From CAVUAT01 sp963739545 (GTDB lineage: Bacteria > Actinomycetota > Thermoleophilia > Solirubrobacterales > 70-9): DNA of 64,000 bases. The position numbers were made by a program, and so were the translations under genes. The DNA lies in contig CAVUAT010000014.1 in NCBI GenBank assembly GCA_963739545.1, forward strand, positions 372,001 through 436,000, given 5' to 3'. The stretch's first letter is position 1; every line of letters begins with the position of its first letter. The notes under the pieces are model-generated. The model had not been told where the DNA came from. It saw only the letters and a list, made by a program, of their open reading frames with translations, and made no database searches. Below, piece after piece: positions 28,318-37,344 of this stretch.

Positions 28318-29320
28318 TTACTGGCGGTGCTTGACGCCCTCGCGGGCGAAGCCGGCCAGCACCGGCTCCGAGATGACGACATCGCCGAGCGCTTCGTCGA
28401 TCGCCTCGAGCACGTCCGGCGAGAGCTCGATGCCCGACGCCGAAGCGTTGGCCACGACCTGCTCGGGGCGAGAGGCGCCGATGATCGCCGAGGCCACCTC
28501 TTCTCGGCGCAGAACCCAGGCGAGCGCCATCTGCACCATCGTCAGCCCCGCGGCCGTCGCGATCGGCTCCAGGCGCTGCACCGCTTCGAGCACCTCGTCG
28601 GCCATGTAGCGCTCGATGGCGAAGTTCATGTCGTCGCTCGCGGCTCGCGAGTCGGGCGGCGGGGCCTCGCCCGGCGCGTACTTGCCGGTCAGCACTCCCT
28701 GCGCCAGCGGCGACCACACGATCTGCGAGATGCCCGCCTCGCGGCAGAGGTCGAGAACCTCGGCCTCGGGGGCGCGCCAGATCATGTTGTACTGCGGCTG
28801 CGAGGACTGCATCTCGGCCATGCCGTCGGGCTCGAGCTCGATCGCGGCCGCGATCTGCTCCGGGGTCCACTCGCTGAAGCCGATGTAGCGGGCCTTGCCG
28901 GACTCGACGGCCTCGGTCAGCGCCTCCATCGTCTCTTCGATCGGGGTGTCGGTGTCGAAGCGGTGGCACTGGTAGAGGTCGACGTAGTCAGTCTGGAGGC
29001 GCTCCAGCGATGCGTCGAGCTGCTTGGAGATCTGGTCGGCCGAGAGGCCCGAGTCCGTGTCCGACATCGGGAAGTACACCTTGGTCGCGAGGATGAACTC
29101 CTCCCGCTTGAAGTCCGAGAGGATCTCGCCCCAGGCGCGTCTCGGACGCCCCCGACCCGTAAATGTTGGAGGTGTCGAAGAAGTTGATGCCGACGTCGAA
29201 GGCCTTGCGCGTGCACGCGTCGGTGTGCTCGCGCTCCACCCCGCCGGAATAGGTCAGCCATGAACCCAGCGAGATCTCCGAGACCTCGAGGTCCGAGTCA
29301 CCGAGCTTGCGGTACTCCAT
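28318..29320 (-). pseudogene. Aldo/keto reductase, one frameshift
   Basis: The N-terminal part (MEYRKLGDSDLEVSEISLGS, GINFFDTSNIYGSGASETRL with catalytic Asp and Tyr) is in one frame; the rest from VYFPMSDTD on (YVDLYQCHRFD with the catalytic His, IGFSEWTPEQIAAA, IVWSPLAQGVLTGKY, SAIIGASRPEQVV) is in another. Deleting one base from the C4 run at 29129-29132 (plus strand) restores LGEILSDFKREEFILATKVY, which also supplies the catalytic Lys. The repaired protein has ~333 residues and is a normal NADPH-dependent TIM-barrel reductase of the potassium-channel-beta-like subgroup. Substrate unknown. Confidence 0.85.
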
Positions 29321-29333
29321 GCGGCGAGCTTAC

Positions 29334-29708
29334 CTAGGGATGGCGATCGCTCGGCCGGGGCGGCCGAGCGGTCAATCCCATGCGGGCTCGCGCCTTGCGC
29401 ACCGCGATGACCGAGGTGTGGCACGACTTCGCGATCCGGTTGTCCGGCCGCGACGGGTCCCGGCCGATCTCGAACTCGATGCGCGCGTGCGAGCGCTGGC
29501 GCTGGCGCTGCTCGGCGGGGGCGTCCTCGTCGAGGTCGACGATGCCCTTCTCGCCGGCGAGGTCTCGCCGGCAGCCGAGGCAGTAGATGCCGTCGCCGTC
29601 AGAGACCCAGCTCGCCGGCAGCACAGGGGTGGCGGCGCCCGCGGCCCACGAGACGGTGACGGTGCAGCGCGCGCAGGTCCAGGAAGTCGCTTCGAGCTGC
29701 TCAGGCAT
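29334..29708 (-). CDS. Zinc-ribbon/helix-turn-helix small protein, paralog B
   Basis: 124 residues, paralog of the protein at 24255-24614. Zinc knuckles WTCARCTVTVSW and GIYCLGCRRDLA, then IEFEIGRDPSRPDNRIAKSC and VIAVRKARARMG. The ATG at 29708 overlaps the stop of the small coiled-coil gene upstream, so the two are translationally coupled. The HTH-like C-terminus suggests nucleic-acid binding with zinc; no function is known to me. Third-position GC is as in its neighbours, so there is no sign of recent transfer. Confidence 0.75.
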   Translation of the reverse strand: MPEQLEATSWTCARCTVTVSWAAGAATPVLPASWVSDGDGIYCLGCRRDLAGEKGIVDLDEDAPAEQRQRQRSHARIEFEIGRDPSRPDNRIAKSCHTSVIAVRKARARMGLTARPPRPSDRHP

Positions 29709-29917
29709 CGGCGCGCGCCAGCTGCTCGGCCTCGGCCGTCTGGTCGGCTCGCGCGCGGTCGAGGCTCGAAGCTGCCCGCTCGGCCTCGCGCTTGAGCTCG
29801 CGCAGGCGCTGGGGGCTGGTCGGGCTTCGGGCCGTAAGTCTTGGCCTTGTAGAGGTCGTGCCGCTGGCGGGCGTGGTCCGCCGCCGCCTTCAACTCAGCG
29901 AGGTGCTCGTCGCTCAT
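29701..29917 (-). pseudogene. Small charged coiled-coil protein, one frameshift
   Basis: Starts MSDEHLAELKAAADHARQRH. Deleting one base from the G5 run at 29811-29815 (plus strand) gives a 71-residue protein whose second half is LRELKREAERAASSLDRARA and a TGA that overlaps the ATG of paralog B. The whole protein is predicted helical with heptad-like Leu/Ala positions. Function unknown; it probably forms a two-gene unit with the zinc-ribbon protein. Confidence 0.55.
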
Positions 29918-30040
29918 TCGTGGCTCCGCATCTGTCCCTCTGAGCCGGTCCGCGCGAGGGAAGAGGGGCTAAGAGCCTCCGGGCGAATGCTTCGCACCCA
30001 GGGTACTGGGGCTCGACGGACCGCGCGGAGGGCCTATCGC

Positions 30041-31706
30041 TCAGGCGAGGTTCGCCCGGCGCGGGTAGACGACCTCGGGATCGGTGAGGACGTTGACCAG
30101 CGCGGGCTTGCCCGACGCGAACGCGCGCTCGAGCGCCGGGCGCAGCTCGGCGGGCTCGCGGACCAGCTCGCCGTGGCCGCCGAGCGCCGCGACGACCTCG
30201 TCGTAGCGGGTCTCGGGACGTGAGCTCGGCGGCGAGCGAGTAGCCGTAGAGGAACTTCATCGGGTGGTGCTCGAGGGCCCAGATCCCGTTGTTGCCGACG
30301 ACGCCGACGACGGGGAGGCCGTGGCGGGCCATCGTGTCGAACTCCATGCCCGAGAAGCCGAAGGCGCCGTCGCCGAGCAGCAGGCAGACCTGGCGCTCGG
30401 GGTGGGCGAGCTTGGCGCCGATCGCCTGGCCGGGGCCGGCGCCGAGGCAGCCGTAGGGGCCGGGGTCCATCCAGCGTGCCGGGCTCCCAGGTCTGGAAGA
30501 CGCGGCCGGCGAAGCTGACGAAGTCGCCGCCGTCGCCGATCACGATCGCGTCGCGGTCGAGGAACTCGCCGAGCTCGCTGTAGAGGCGCATCGGGTGAAG
30601 CGGGGAGCGGTCGTCGTTGCAGGTCCTCCTCCTCCTCGCCGCGCTTCTCGGTCTCGGTCGCGCGCAGCTCGTCGACCCAGTCGGCCGTTCGGGAGGGGTC
30701 GCCGGTCGGCGGCCTCGCGGATCGCGGCGAGGCGTGGCGCCGATGTCGCCGACCAGCGCCAGGTCGGGCTGGCGGTTCTTCTCGAGGCGGTTGGGGGCGA
30801 AGTCGAGCATGATCAGCTTCGCGTCCTCGGCGATCGCCTCGCCGAAGCCGAGGCGGAAGTCGAGCGGGACGCCGATCACCAGCGCGACGTCGCAGCCCTT
30901 GAGCCCGGCGCCGCGGGCGCGCGAGAAGTAGAGCTCGTGGTCGGGCGGCACGCAGCCGCGGCCCATGCCGTTCAGGAAGACGGGGATGCCGAGCGCCTCC
31001 GCCAGAGCCGCCAGCTCGGTCTCGGCCCGCGCCCAGTAGAGGTTGGTGCCGGCCATGATCGCCGGGCGCTCGGCTCCGGCGAGCAACTCGGCGGCCTCCT
31101 CCACCCCGTCGGCGCCGGCGCTGCGCTGACCGTCGCCGGGTCGGGCACCTCGGCCTCGGCCTCCATGAAGACGACGTCGAGCGGGTAGTCGACGAAGGTC
31201 GGGCCGAGGGCGGGCGTCATCGCCAGGTCGATCGCCTCGGCGGTCAGGCGCGGGATCTCGGCGGTCGACTTGCGGTGGTCGCCGACTTGACGAGCGGCGA
31301 GACGAAGGGAAGGTGGTCGATCTCCTGGAGCGAGCCCATCCCCCAGCGCATCTCGGGCGCGCGGCCGCCGAGCGTGACCAGCGGCACTCCGTCGGCCTGC
31401 GCGGTCGCGATCGCGCTGATGCCGTTGGTGACCCCGGCGCCCGCGGTGAGCGCGCAGACGCCCGGCTCGCGGGTCGCCTTGGCCCACCCGATCGCGGCGA
31501 ACGCCGCGGCCTGCTCGTGGCGGAAGTCGACGACGTCGATGCCCTCGGCCTTGCAGCCGTCGTAGATCGAGAAGAGGTGCCCGCCCGAGAGGGTGAAGAG
31601 CTTCGAGACGCCGCGCGCCTTGAGCGCCCTGCGCGACGAGCCGGCCGCCGTGGACGGCGCCGCCATCGTCGGCCTGGGTCGGCTCCTGCTTCTCCTCGGT
31701 CGCCAC
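30041..31706 (-). pseudogene. Thiamine-diphosphate-dependent enzyme (acetolactate synthase-like), many frameshifts
   Basis: A GTG at 31706 begins VATEEKQEPTQADDGG. Pieces in order are: the TPP Pyr domain with FTLSGGHLFSIYDGC and DFRHEQAAAFAAIGWAKATR (catalytic Glu); the central domain LLAGAERPAIMAGTNLYWAR and IGVPLDFRLGFGEAI; the TPP-binding PP domain with LLGDGAFGFSGMEFDTMARH and VGNNGIWALEHHPM (GDG...NN cofactor motif); and a C-terminus ending PRRANLA. At least five frame changes occur across ~1.6 kb, but no domain is missing (total ~550 residues). Family members decarboxylate 2-oxo acids or 2-hydroxyacyl-CoA; the exact reaction is not identifiable. No small regulatory subunit gene is adjacent, so ilvB is unlikely. 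Confidence 0.7.
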
Positions 31707-31730
31707 GCCCGCGAGCCTATCGCCCGGGGC

Positions 31731-32512
31731 TCATCCGGCCTCGTCCAGCTCGGCCCGCGCGGCGGCGGCCTCCCCTTCAGCCAGCTCGACTTTCTTCCTC
31801 CGGCCTTCCGCCTCCTGCTCGGCGCGCTCGAGAGCGGCCTGCGCGCGAGCCAGCGAACGCTCCGCCGCCTCGAGGCGGCGCTCGGCTCGCTTGCGGCGCT
31901 TCGCCTCCTCCCGGTGCTGCTCGCGCTCCGCGGCCTCGCGCTTCGCGGCCGCGTCGTCGCGCGGCTTGCGGGGCCGCGCCGGGGCGGGTGCCGATCCGAC
32001 CAGCCCGAGCGAGCTCGCTCGCCGCTCGCGCTCGAGGCGGCCGCGGCGAACCGTCTCGGCCAGATCGGGATCGCTCGCGAGCGCCTGCAGGGTCTCGCCG
32101 ACGCGGTCGAGCACCTGCGCGCTCACGCCGTGTTCGGCTCCGATCGCCCTCGCCGCGCGGAGCAGGGCTTCGACCAGTTGCTGCTCGTGCGCGGCCGCCT
32201 CGCGCAGGGCGTCGCGGTCGGCCGAGCCGGCGAGCATCTTCTCCTGGAGCTCGCGCAGCTCGGCGCCCGCCTGCAGAAGCTGCTCGACCTCGTCGGGCTT
32301 GCGGCCGCGAGTTGGTTGACGAGCCACGCCGGGCGCGATCGGCTTGCGCAGCGCCTTGACGGCGTCCGCGGCCTTCGCGTCGCCGTCGGCGCGGAGCGAC
32401 TTGGCCAGCGCGTTTCGCTTCGGGGTGAACTCCTCGAGCGGAGCGGCGTAGAGGCCGTCGAGATCGTCGTCGGGCGGCTTCGCTCGGCGCGCGATCGATC
32501 GCCCCCGAACCC
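31731..32512 (-). pseudogene. Coiled-coil protein of a conserved actinobacterial family, frame disturbed
   Basis: Sequence DDDLDGLYAAPLEEFTPKRN then ALAKSLRADGDAKAADAVKA starts the protein. Around 32325 two compensating shifts replace what should be a WLVNQLA-type segment by GVARQPTRG. From KPDEVEQLLQAGAELRELQE on, the protein is continuous and ends in a ~110-residue Glu/Arg/Ala-rich coiled coil (REEAKRRKRAERRLEAAERS). I recall similar proteins in soil actinobacteria but no function. No clear start codon is seen; it should be just after the cyclase stop. Together with the cyclase gene it reads as one false 831-codon frame because of the cyclase frameshift. Confidence 0.55.
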
Positions 32513-34226
32513 TCAGCGCCCGGGAAGGGTGCTGTGCCCGGCGCCGCCGCCGGGGCGGCCGAGGCTTCCCGGCGCCGCCTTGCCGAGGCCGTCGCCCGCG
32601 CCCGCAGGGCGCCCGAGGCTGCCGGCCACGGGAGCGATCATCGACCCGCCGAGACCGGGGTCGCTGATGTCGGCCCCGGGCTCGCCGGGAATCGCGACCT
32701 GCGGGATCAGCGGCGCGAACAGGTCGATCGGCTGCTCGTAGCCCCTTGATCTCGATGCGGCCGCGGGGGGCGACCTCGATGGTCTCGGAGAGCTGCGCGC
32801 GGGTCGCGTCGGTGATCAGCACCGGGTCGCCGGTTTCGCGGGTCTTCGCCTCGACCCGCGATGCGAGGTTGACGGCGTCGCCGATGACGCTGAAGGAGAG
32901 CCTGCCCGCGCCGCCGATCGACCCGGCGACGACGCTTCCCGAGTTGACTCCGATCCCGATCTCGAAGCCGCCCGGCTTTCGGCTGTTGACCGTTCGCGCG
33001 ATCTCGACCGAGCACTGCACCGCGCGGTCGGCGTGGTTGTCGACGCGCTCGGGCGCGTTCCACACGGCGAGCAGGCCGTCGCCGACGAACTGGTCGACGT
33101 GGCCGCGGTGGCGGCCGATGATCGGGACGATCACCTCGAAGAGCTCGTTCAGCCGCGAGACGACCTCGGACGCCGAGACGCCGGCCGACTGCTCGGTGAA
33201 CTCACGCACGTCGCAGAAGACGAGCGAGACCTCGACCTCGCGGCCGTCGGGGTCGTACTCCTCGCTGATGATGTGGCGGGCGACCTCCTCGTCGAGGTAG
33301 GTGCCGAAGGCCTCGCGCAGGCGCTCGCGCTCGGCGAGGCCGTCGACCATCTGGTTGAACGCGGACGAGAGCTCGCCGAACTCGTCGGCCGTGGTGACCG
33401 GGACGTGCTCGTCGTAGCGACCCTGGCGGATCCGCTCGGTGGCCGCCTCGAGGTCCTCGACCGGCCGCAGGATCGAGCGGCTCAGCAGCACCGTCAGCTC
33501 GAAGCTGACCAGGAAGGCGACCGTGAGCGCGACCAGCACGTTCAGGCTCAGAGCCTGAACCCCGCCGCCGTCCGAGGTCAGCGCCGCGACGGTGACGCCC
33601 GTGATCACGTTGATCAGCGGAAGCGAGGCGAGCAGCTTCACGCGAAGCGGGATCGAGGGCCGGGTGATCTTGACCGGCGTCTCGAGCGCGGCGTTGATGT
33701 CGAAGAGGATCGGGCGCATCGCGAGCTCGAGCGCCAGGTAGTGGAGGATCGCCGAGTACCCGAGCGCGATCAGCCCGCCGGCGAGCAGCGGGAAGATCGC
33801 GAACCACGAGAGGTCGTAGAGGAACACCGCCGCGATGGAGACGGGGAAGGCGACGCCGAAGACCGGGAAGCCTGCGTCGCGGCGGATCAGCTCGATCGGC
33901 AGTCCGACGGCCGTCCGCCAGGCGGCCTCGGTCTCGGCCGGGCCGCGCGCGCCGGCTATCCAGTCGGTCAGCGGGCCGAGCCGCCCGAAGATCCGCCGCA
34001 GCACGATCGCGATCGCGACCGCGGTCAGCGCGCAGGTCAGTCCCACCACCGCGAGCACGTCGGAGCGATCGGCGTCGTAGTAGAAGCCGATCAGCAGCAC
34101 CGCCCCGATGCCGACCAGGAAGGCGGTCTGAAGCTCGAGCGCAATGAACACAGCCGGGTACCGGGCCCCGATCTTGCGGTAGAGCCAGGTGAGTGGATGG
34201 CCGAAGATCACGTTGCCCATAGCCAC
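32513..34226 (-). CDS. Membrane-bound class III adenylate/guanylate cyclase with HAMP domain (one frameshift near the 3' end)
   Basis: About 570 residues after correction. Six hydrophobic segments (residues ~20-250) precede a HAMP linker (SRSILRPVEDLEAATERIRQ) and the catalytic domain: VSLVFCDVREFTEQSAG (first metal Asp), DQFVGDGLLAVWNAPE (second metal Asp), GIGVNSGSVVAGSIGGAGRL and FSVIGDAVNLASRVEAKT. The architecture equals the 6TM-HAMP-CHD cyclases of Mycobacterium. Deleting one base in the C4 run at 32742-32745 (plus strand) restores IEIKGYEQPIDLFAPLIPQ and a Gly/Pro-rich tail ending at 32513. It makes a cyclic nucleotide from inside the membrane in response to an unknown signal. Confidence 0.88.
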
Positions 34227-34372
34227 CCATTGTCACGCAGCGGCCGGTCGGGGCGTGTGACGCGGGATCACACACGGCGATCCTCTTGCGGCCGGTACCT
34301 GCGCCAACGATCGGCGGATCGCCCGGCGGTTCCCGCTTGACGTGGGCGCCGGAGGGTCGCGACGATGGATGG

Positions 34373-34535
34373 GTGAGGCTCGGGAGGCCATCGCGGATCG
34401 CGCCGCTCGCGCTGCTCTGCGCAGGGCTGATCGGCGCGCCCGCGATCGGCGCGCCAGGGCCGCCTGGTCGAGAAGAGCGGCTACGAGGAGGGCCGACGGA
34501 AGATCCGGGTCGAGCTCTTCGGCCGCTCGCGCTAG
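34373..34535 (+). pseudogene. Possible small secreted protein, frame broken
   Basis: A GTG start gives a signal-peptide-like start (RLGRPSRIAPLALLCAGLIG, then APAIGAP). Near 34460 coding character moves to another frame reading GRLVEKSGYEEGRRKIRVEL then FGRSR and TAG. Either half looks coding by third-position GC, but the product would be only ~54 residues and matches nothing I know. The stop overlaps the 3' end of the opposite gene. Confidence 0.25.
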
Positions 34536-35170
34536 AGCGCGCGGACGGCCTCGGCGACCGGCGTGTCGCCGTCGAACACCTCGAAGGTCTTGCCGATGGT
34601 GTTCTCGGCCGCCAGCGCCTCGGCGAGCACCGCCGCGACGTTGTCGCGGGCGACTTCCGCGCGGTGGCCCATCTCGGTTCTCACGTCGACCTTGCCCGAG
34701 CCCGGGTCGTCGGTCAGCATCCCGGGCCGGACGATCGTGTAGTCGAGCCCGCTCGCGGCGACCGCCTCGTCGGCTGCGTGCTTGGCCTGGAGGTAGATGC
34801 GGAAGTCGCCCTCGGCGGCACTGGGGTCGTGGGCCCCGATCGAGCTCACGATCACGTAGCGCGAGACCCCGTTCGCCTTCGCGGCCTCGATCAGCTTCTC
34901 GGCCCCACCCTGGTCGACGGTGCGCTTGCGGTCGGGGCCGCTGCCGGGCCCGGCGCCCGCGGCGAATACGACGGCGTCGGCGCCCTCGACCGCCTCGGTC
35001 AGGTCCTCGGACTCGATGTCGCAGACGACGGCCTCGGCGCCGAGCTCCTCCAGGTCGGCGGCCTGCTCGGGCTTGCGGATCACGCCGCGGGCTCGGTCGC
35101 CCCGGTCGGCGAGCAGCCGCAGCAGCCGCATCGCGATCTTCCCGTGGCCTCCGACTACGACGACGTCCAT
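34532..35170 (-). CDS. NAD(P)-binding SDR-type protein (NmrA/YwnB-like)
   Basis: 212 residues, an atypical short-chain dehydrogenase fold. MDVVVVGGHGKIAMRLLRLL is the N-terminal dinucleotide motif (GGxGxxG form), followed by VIRKPEQAADLEELGAEAVV, VVFAAGAGPGSGPD, YVIVSSIGAHDP and YLQAKHAADEAVAASGLDYT (Tyr-x3-Lys-like pair shifted), then IVRPGMLTDDPGSG. Small proteins of this type act as NAD(P)H-dependent reductases or redox sensors. Monocistronic and divergent from the thiamine-binding gene across 56 bases. Confidence 0.82.
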   Translation of the reverse strand: MDVVVVGGHGKIAMRLLRLLADRGDRARGVIRKPEQAADLEELGAEAVVCDIESEDLTEAVEGADAVVFAAGAGPGSGPDRKRTVDQGGAEKLIEAAKANGVSRYVIVSSIGAHDPSAAEGDFRIYLQAKHAADEAVAASGLDYTIVRPGMLTDDPGSGKVDVRTEMGHRAEVARDNVAAVLAEALAAENTIGKTFEVFDGDTPVAEAVRAL

Positions 35171-35226
35171 GTGACGATCGTAGATGACGTTCGCCCGGCG
35201 GAAGAAATGTCGGCAAGATCTCGGCC

Positions 35227-35535
35227 ATGGCCACCGCGGACCTCACGGTGATCGGCCTCGGCCGCTCCGACCCGAGCGCCGGCGCGTACATCGCCGAGAT
35301 CCAGCGGCGCCTGGCCGCCCAGGACAAAGTCGGCTACCGCCTGCACGCGATGGGCACCTCGCTCGAGGGCGAAACCGCCGACATCCTCGAGATCGTCGGC
35401 GAACTGCACGAGGTCCCCTTCGAGCTCGGCCTGCCCCGCGTGTACAGCGTGCTGAAGCTCGACGAGCGCCGCGACAAGGAGCAGACGCTCGAAGACAAGG
35501 TGCGCTCGGTGGAGGAACGACTGAGTCGCGACTGA
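35227..35535 (+). CDS. MTH1187-family thiamine-binding protein
   Basis: 102 residues, ferredoxin-like fold of the UPF0045 / Thiamine_BP family. Typical elements: ADLTVIGLGRSDPSAGAYIA, YRLHAMGTSLEGETADILEI (ligand-binding Gly/Thr region) and LKLDERRDKEQTLEDKV. Relatives bind thiamin or hydroxymethylpyrimidine in the cytoplasm; this is family knowledge. No ABC transporter or TPP riboswitch is visible beside it. The stop lies six bases before the 3' end of the convergent tRNA-Leu. Confidence 0.85.
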   Translation: MATADLTVIGLGRSDPSAGAYIAEIQRRLAAQDKVGYRLHAMGTSLEGETADILEIVGELHEVPFELGLPRVYSVLKLDERRDKEQTLEDKVRSVEERLSRD

Positions 35536-35540
35536 GGAAT

Positions 35541-35625
35541 TGCCGGGGGTGGGAGTCGAACCCACATGCCCCGAAGGGCCATCGATTTTAAGTCGATGTG
35601 CGTCTACCAGATGCGCCACCCCGGC
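35541..35625 (-). tRNA. tRNA-Leu (TAA)
   Basis: 85 bases, class II with a long variable arm. Acceptor GCCGGGG pairs with the 3' strand CCCCGGC, D arm TGGTAGACGC, anticodon loop CTTAAAA with TAA, a variable stem around GGCCCTTCGGGGC, T arm GGGTTCGACTC, discriminator A. CCA is not encoded. Confidence 0.96.
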
Positions 35626-35748
35626 TGATCGTGCCTATGAATTCTACGTTTCTAAAGGCTCGGTTACGGCTGCTTGGAGCGCAACTGAACCGCTGTTACG
35701 GTGTTCCATCGGGTGGAGTAGGAGAGATACCCCCGCCCCGAGTCCCCC

Positions 35749-37314
35749 TTGGAAGCCTCCGCACTCACACATGCCCAGAAGCGCGGGTTGTTCGCCCGGC
35801 GCTCTCCCCTGCTCAAGTTTCAGGACGACCCGCAGCTCGTGGCCCTCGTCCGCAAGGGCCACCAGCACGCCTTCGACACGCTCGTCGAGCGCTACCAGTC
35901 GCGCCTGCTCGGCTTCTGCCGACAGATGCTCGGCTCGACGCAGGACGCCGAGGACGTGCTCCAGGAGGTCTTCGTCGCCGCCTACAACGCGATGCTCGCC
36001 GACGAGCGCGAGATCGCCGTTCGCCCGTGGCTCTACCGAATCGCGCGCAACCGCTGCCTGAACCACCTGCGCAGGCCGACCGCGGACGGCGTCGACACGA
36101 TGGACACGATGCCGCATATGAACGGCGTCACCACGCTCGAGCGTGTGCAGGACCGCGAGGAGTTCCGCAGCCTGCTCGAGGACGTCTGCCATCTTCCCGA
36201 GACCCAGCGCTCGGCCCTTCTGCTGCGCGAGATAGACGCGATGAGCTACGAGGAGATCGCGCAGGCGATGGATACCACCGTCCCGGGCGTCAAGTCGCTG
36301 CTCGTTCGCGCCCGGATCGCGCTCGCCGAGTCGACCCAGGCCCGCAAGCTGACGTGCGACGAGGTCCGCGTGCACCTGGCCGAGGCGGCCGAGGGGCTCG
36401 CCAAGCTCGACGGCCCCGCCCGCCGCCACGTCAAGGCGTGCGAGCAGTGCGCCGACTTCCGAAAGCAGCTTCGAAGCGACTCCAAGGTCCTCGCCGCGCT
36501 GTTCCCGGCTGGCCCGCTTCTCGCTCTTAAGGCCGTCGTCATCGGCAAGCTCAGCGGCCTGATCGGCGGCGGAGGCGCCGGCGCAGCGGGCGGCGGGGGA
36601 GCGGCGAGCGCCGGTGCCGGTGCGGCGTGTGCCGGAGCGGGCGCCGCCGGAGGAACCGCGGCCACCGGCGCAGCCGCGGTCGGCGGCGCTGCCGCGGCCA
36701 CCGGAGCCGGTGCTGCAGGCGCGGGCGCCGCCGGAGCAGTCGGCGCCGCCATCGGGACCAAGGCAGCCGCCGGCCTCGCCACCGCGGCCCTGATCGCAGG
36801 CGGTGCCGCCGAGATCAAGCACGTGACTTCGAAGGACCCCGCTCCGGCAGCCACCGTGAGCAAGGCCGCCAAGGCGCCCGCCAAGCCCGAGCCGATCGTG
36901 CAGCAGGCCGCTCCGGCGCCGCTTCCGGCCGTCACGCCCGAGGTCGCAGCCCCCCCGGTCGACGCCGCGCCCGAGGAGGTCGTGGTGGAGCCGGTCCCGA
37001 CCGACGAGGCCGTGGCCGACGACGACATCGGAACCGGCGGGGTCGCCGGCGCGAGCAAGGGCGCCAAGAAGCACAAGGAGCCGATCGCGAACACCGACGG
37101 CGGCAAGGAGGTCACCGCGGTCGGTGGCCCCGTCACCACCGGCATCGAGGCAAGCTGCGACGCGGACGGCGACGGCGTCGCCGACCCCTCCTGCGCCGGC
37201 GGCACCACGACGGGCCTCGAGCAGGTCGCCCCGCCTCCTCCTGCGCCGGCCGTCAAGCAGACGATCAAGCGCCTGGTCAAGAAGTCCTCCCGCGGCTCCG
37301 GCCGCAAGAAGTAA
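35749..37314 (+). CDS. ECF-type sigma factor fused to a zinc anti-sigma motif and a long low-complexity tail
   Basis: 521 residues from a TTG at 35749; the start is uncertain. Residues ~38-110 are sigma region 2 (HAFDTLVERYQSRLLGFCRQ, DAEDVLQEVFVAAYNAML, RPWLYRIARNRCLNHLRRP). Residues ~145-200 are region 4 (LPETQRSALLLREIDAMSYE, GVKSLLVRARIAL). Directly after this, CDEVRVHLAEA ... RRHVKACEQC is a HxxxCxxC zinc anti-sigma (ZAS) motif, so sigma and anti-sigma elements are in one chain. Then comes a Gly/Ala-only stretch (~265-335) that includes a hydrophobic AAGLATAALIAGGAA, a Pro/Ala/Val region, a calcium-motif-like DADGDGVADPSC, and a basic tail. It looks like a self-inhibited, possibly membrane-associated sigma factor. 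Confidence 0.82.
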   Translation: MEASALTHAQKRGLFARRSPLLKFQDDPQLVALVRKGHQHAFDTLVERYQSRLLGFCRQMLGSTQDAEDVLQEVFVAAYNAMLADEREIAVRPWLYRIARNRCLNHLRRPTADGVDTMDTMPHMNGVTTLERVQDREEFRSLLEDVCHLPETQRSALLLREIDAMSYEEIAQAMDTTVPGVKSLLVRARIALAESTQARKLTCDEVRVHLAEAAEGLAKLDGPARRHVKACEQCADFRKQLRSDSKVLAALFPAGPLLALKAVVIGKLSGLIGGGGAGAAGGGGAASAGAGAACAGAGAAGGTAATGAAAVGGAAAATGAGAAGAGAAGAVGAAIGTKAAAGLATAALIAGGAAEIKHVTSKDPAPAATVSKAAKAPAKPEPIVQQAAPAPLPAVTPEVAAPPVDAAPEEVVVEPVPTDEAVADDDIGTGGVAGASKGAKKHKEPIANTDGGKEVTAVGGPVTTGIEASCDADGDGVADPSCAGGTTTGLEQVAPPPPAPAVKQTIKRLVKKSSRGSGRKK

Positions 37315-37344
37315 CGTCCCGCTGCCTGAAGAGCGGCGCTCCGC

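Noticed and set aside
30041..31706. Acetolactate synthase large subunit (ilvB)
   Set aside because: The fold is shared, but no ilvN or ilvC is adjacent and the many frame breaks prevent checking of diagnostic residues; only the broader TPP-enzyme call is supported.
31731..34226. A single 831-residue cyclase with a coiled-coil tail
   Set aside because: The junction comes from one extra base in a C4 run at 32742-32745. After correction the cyclase ends at 32513 and a separate coiled-coil gene follows.
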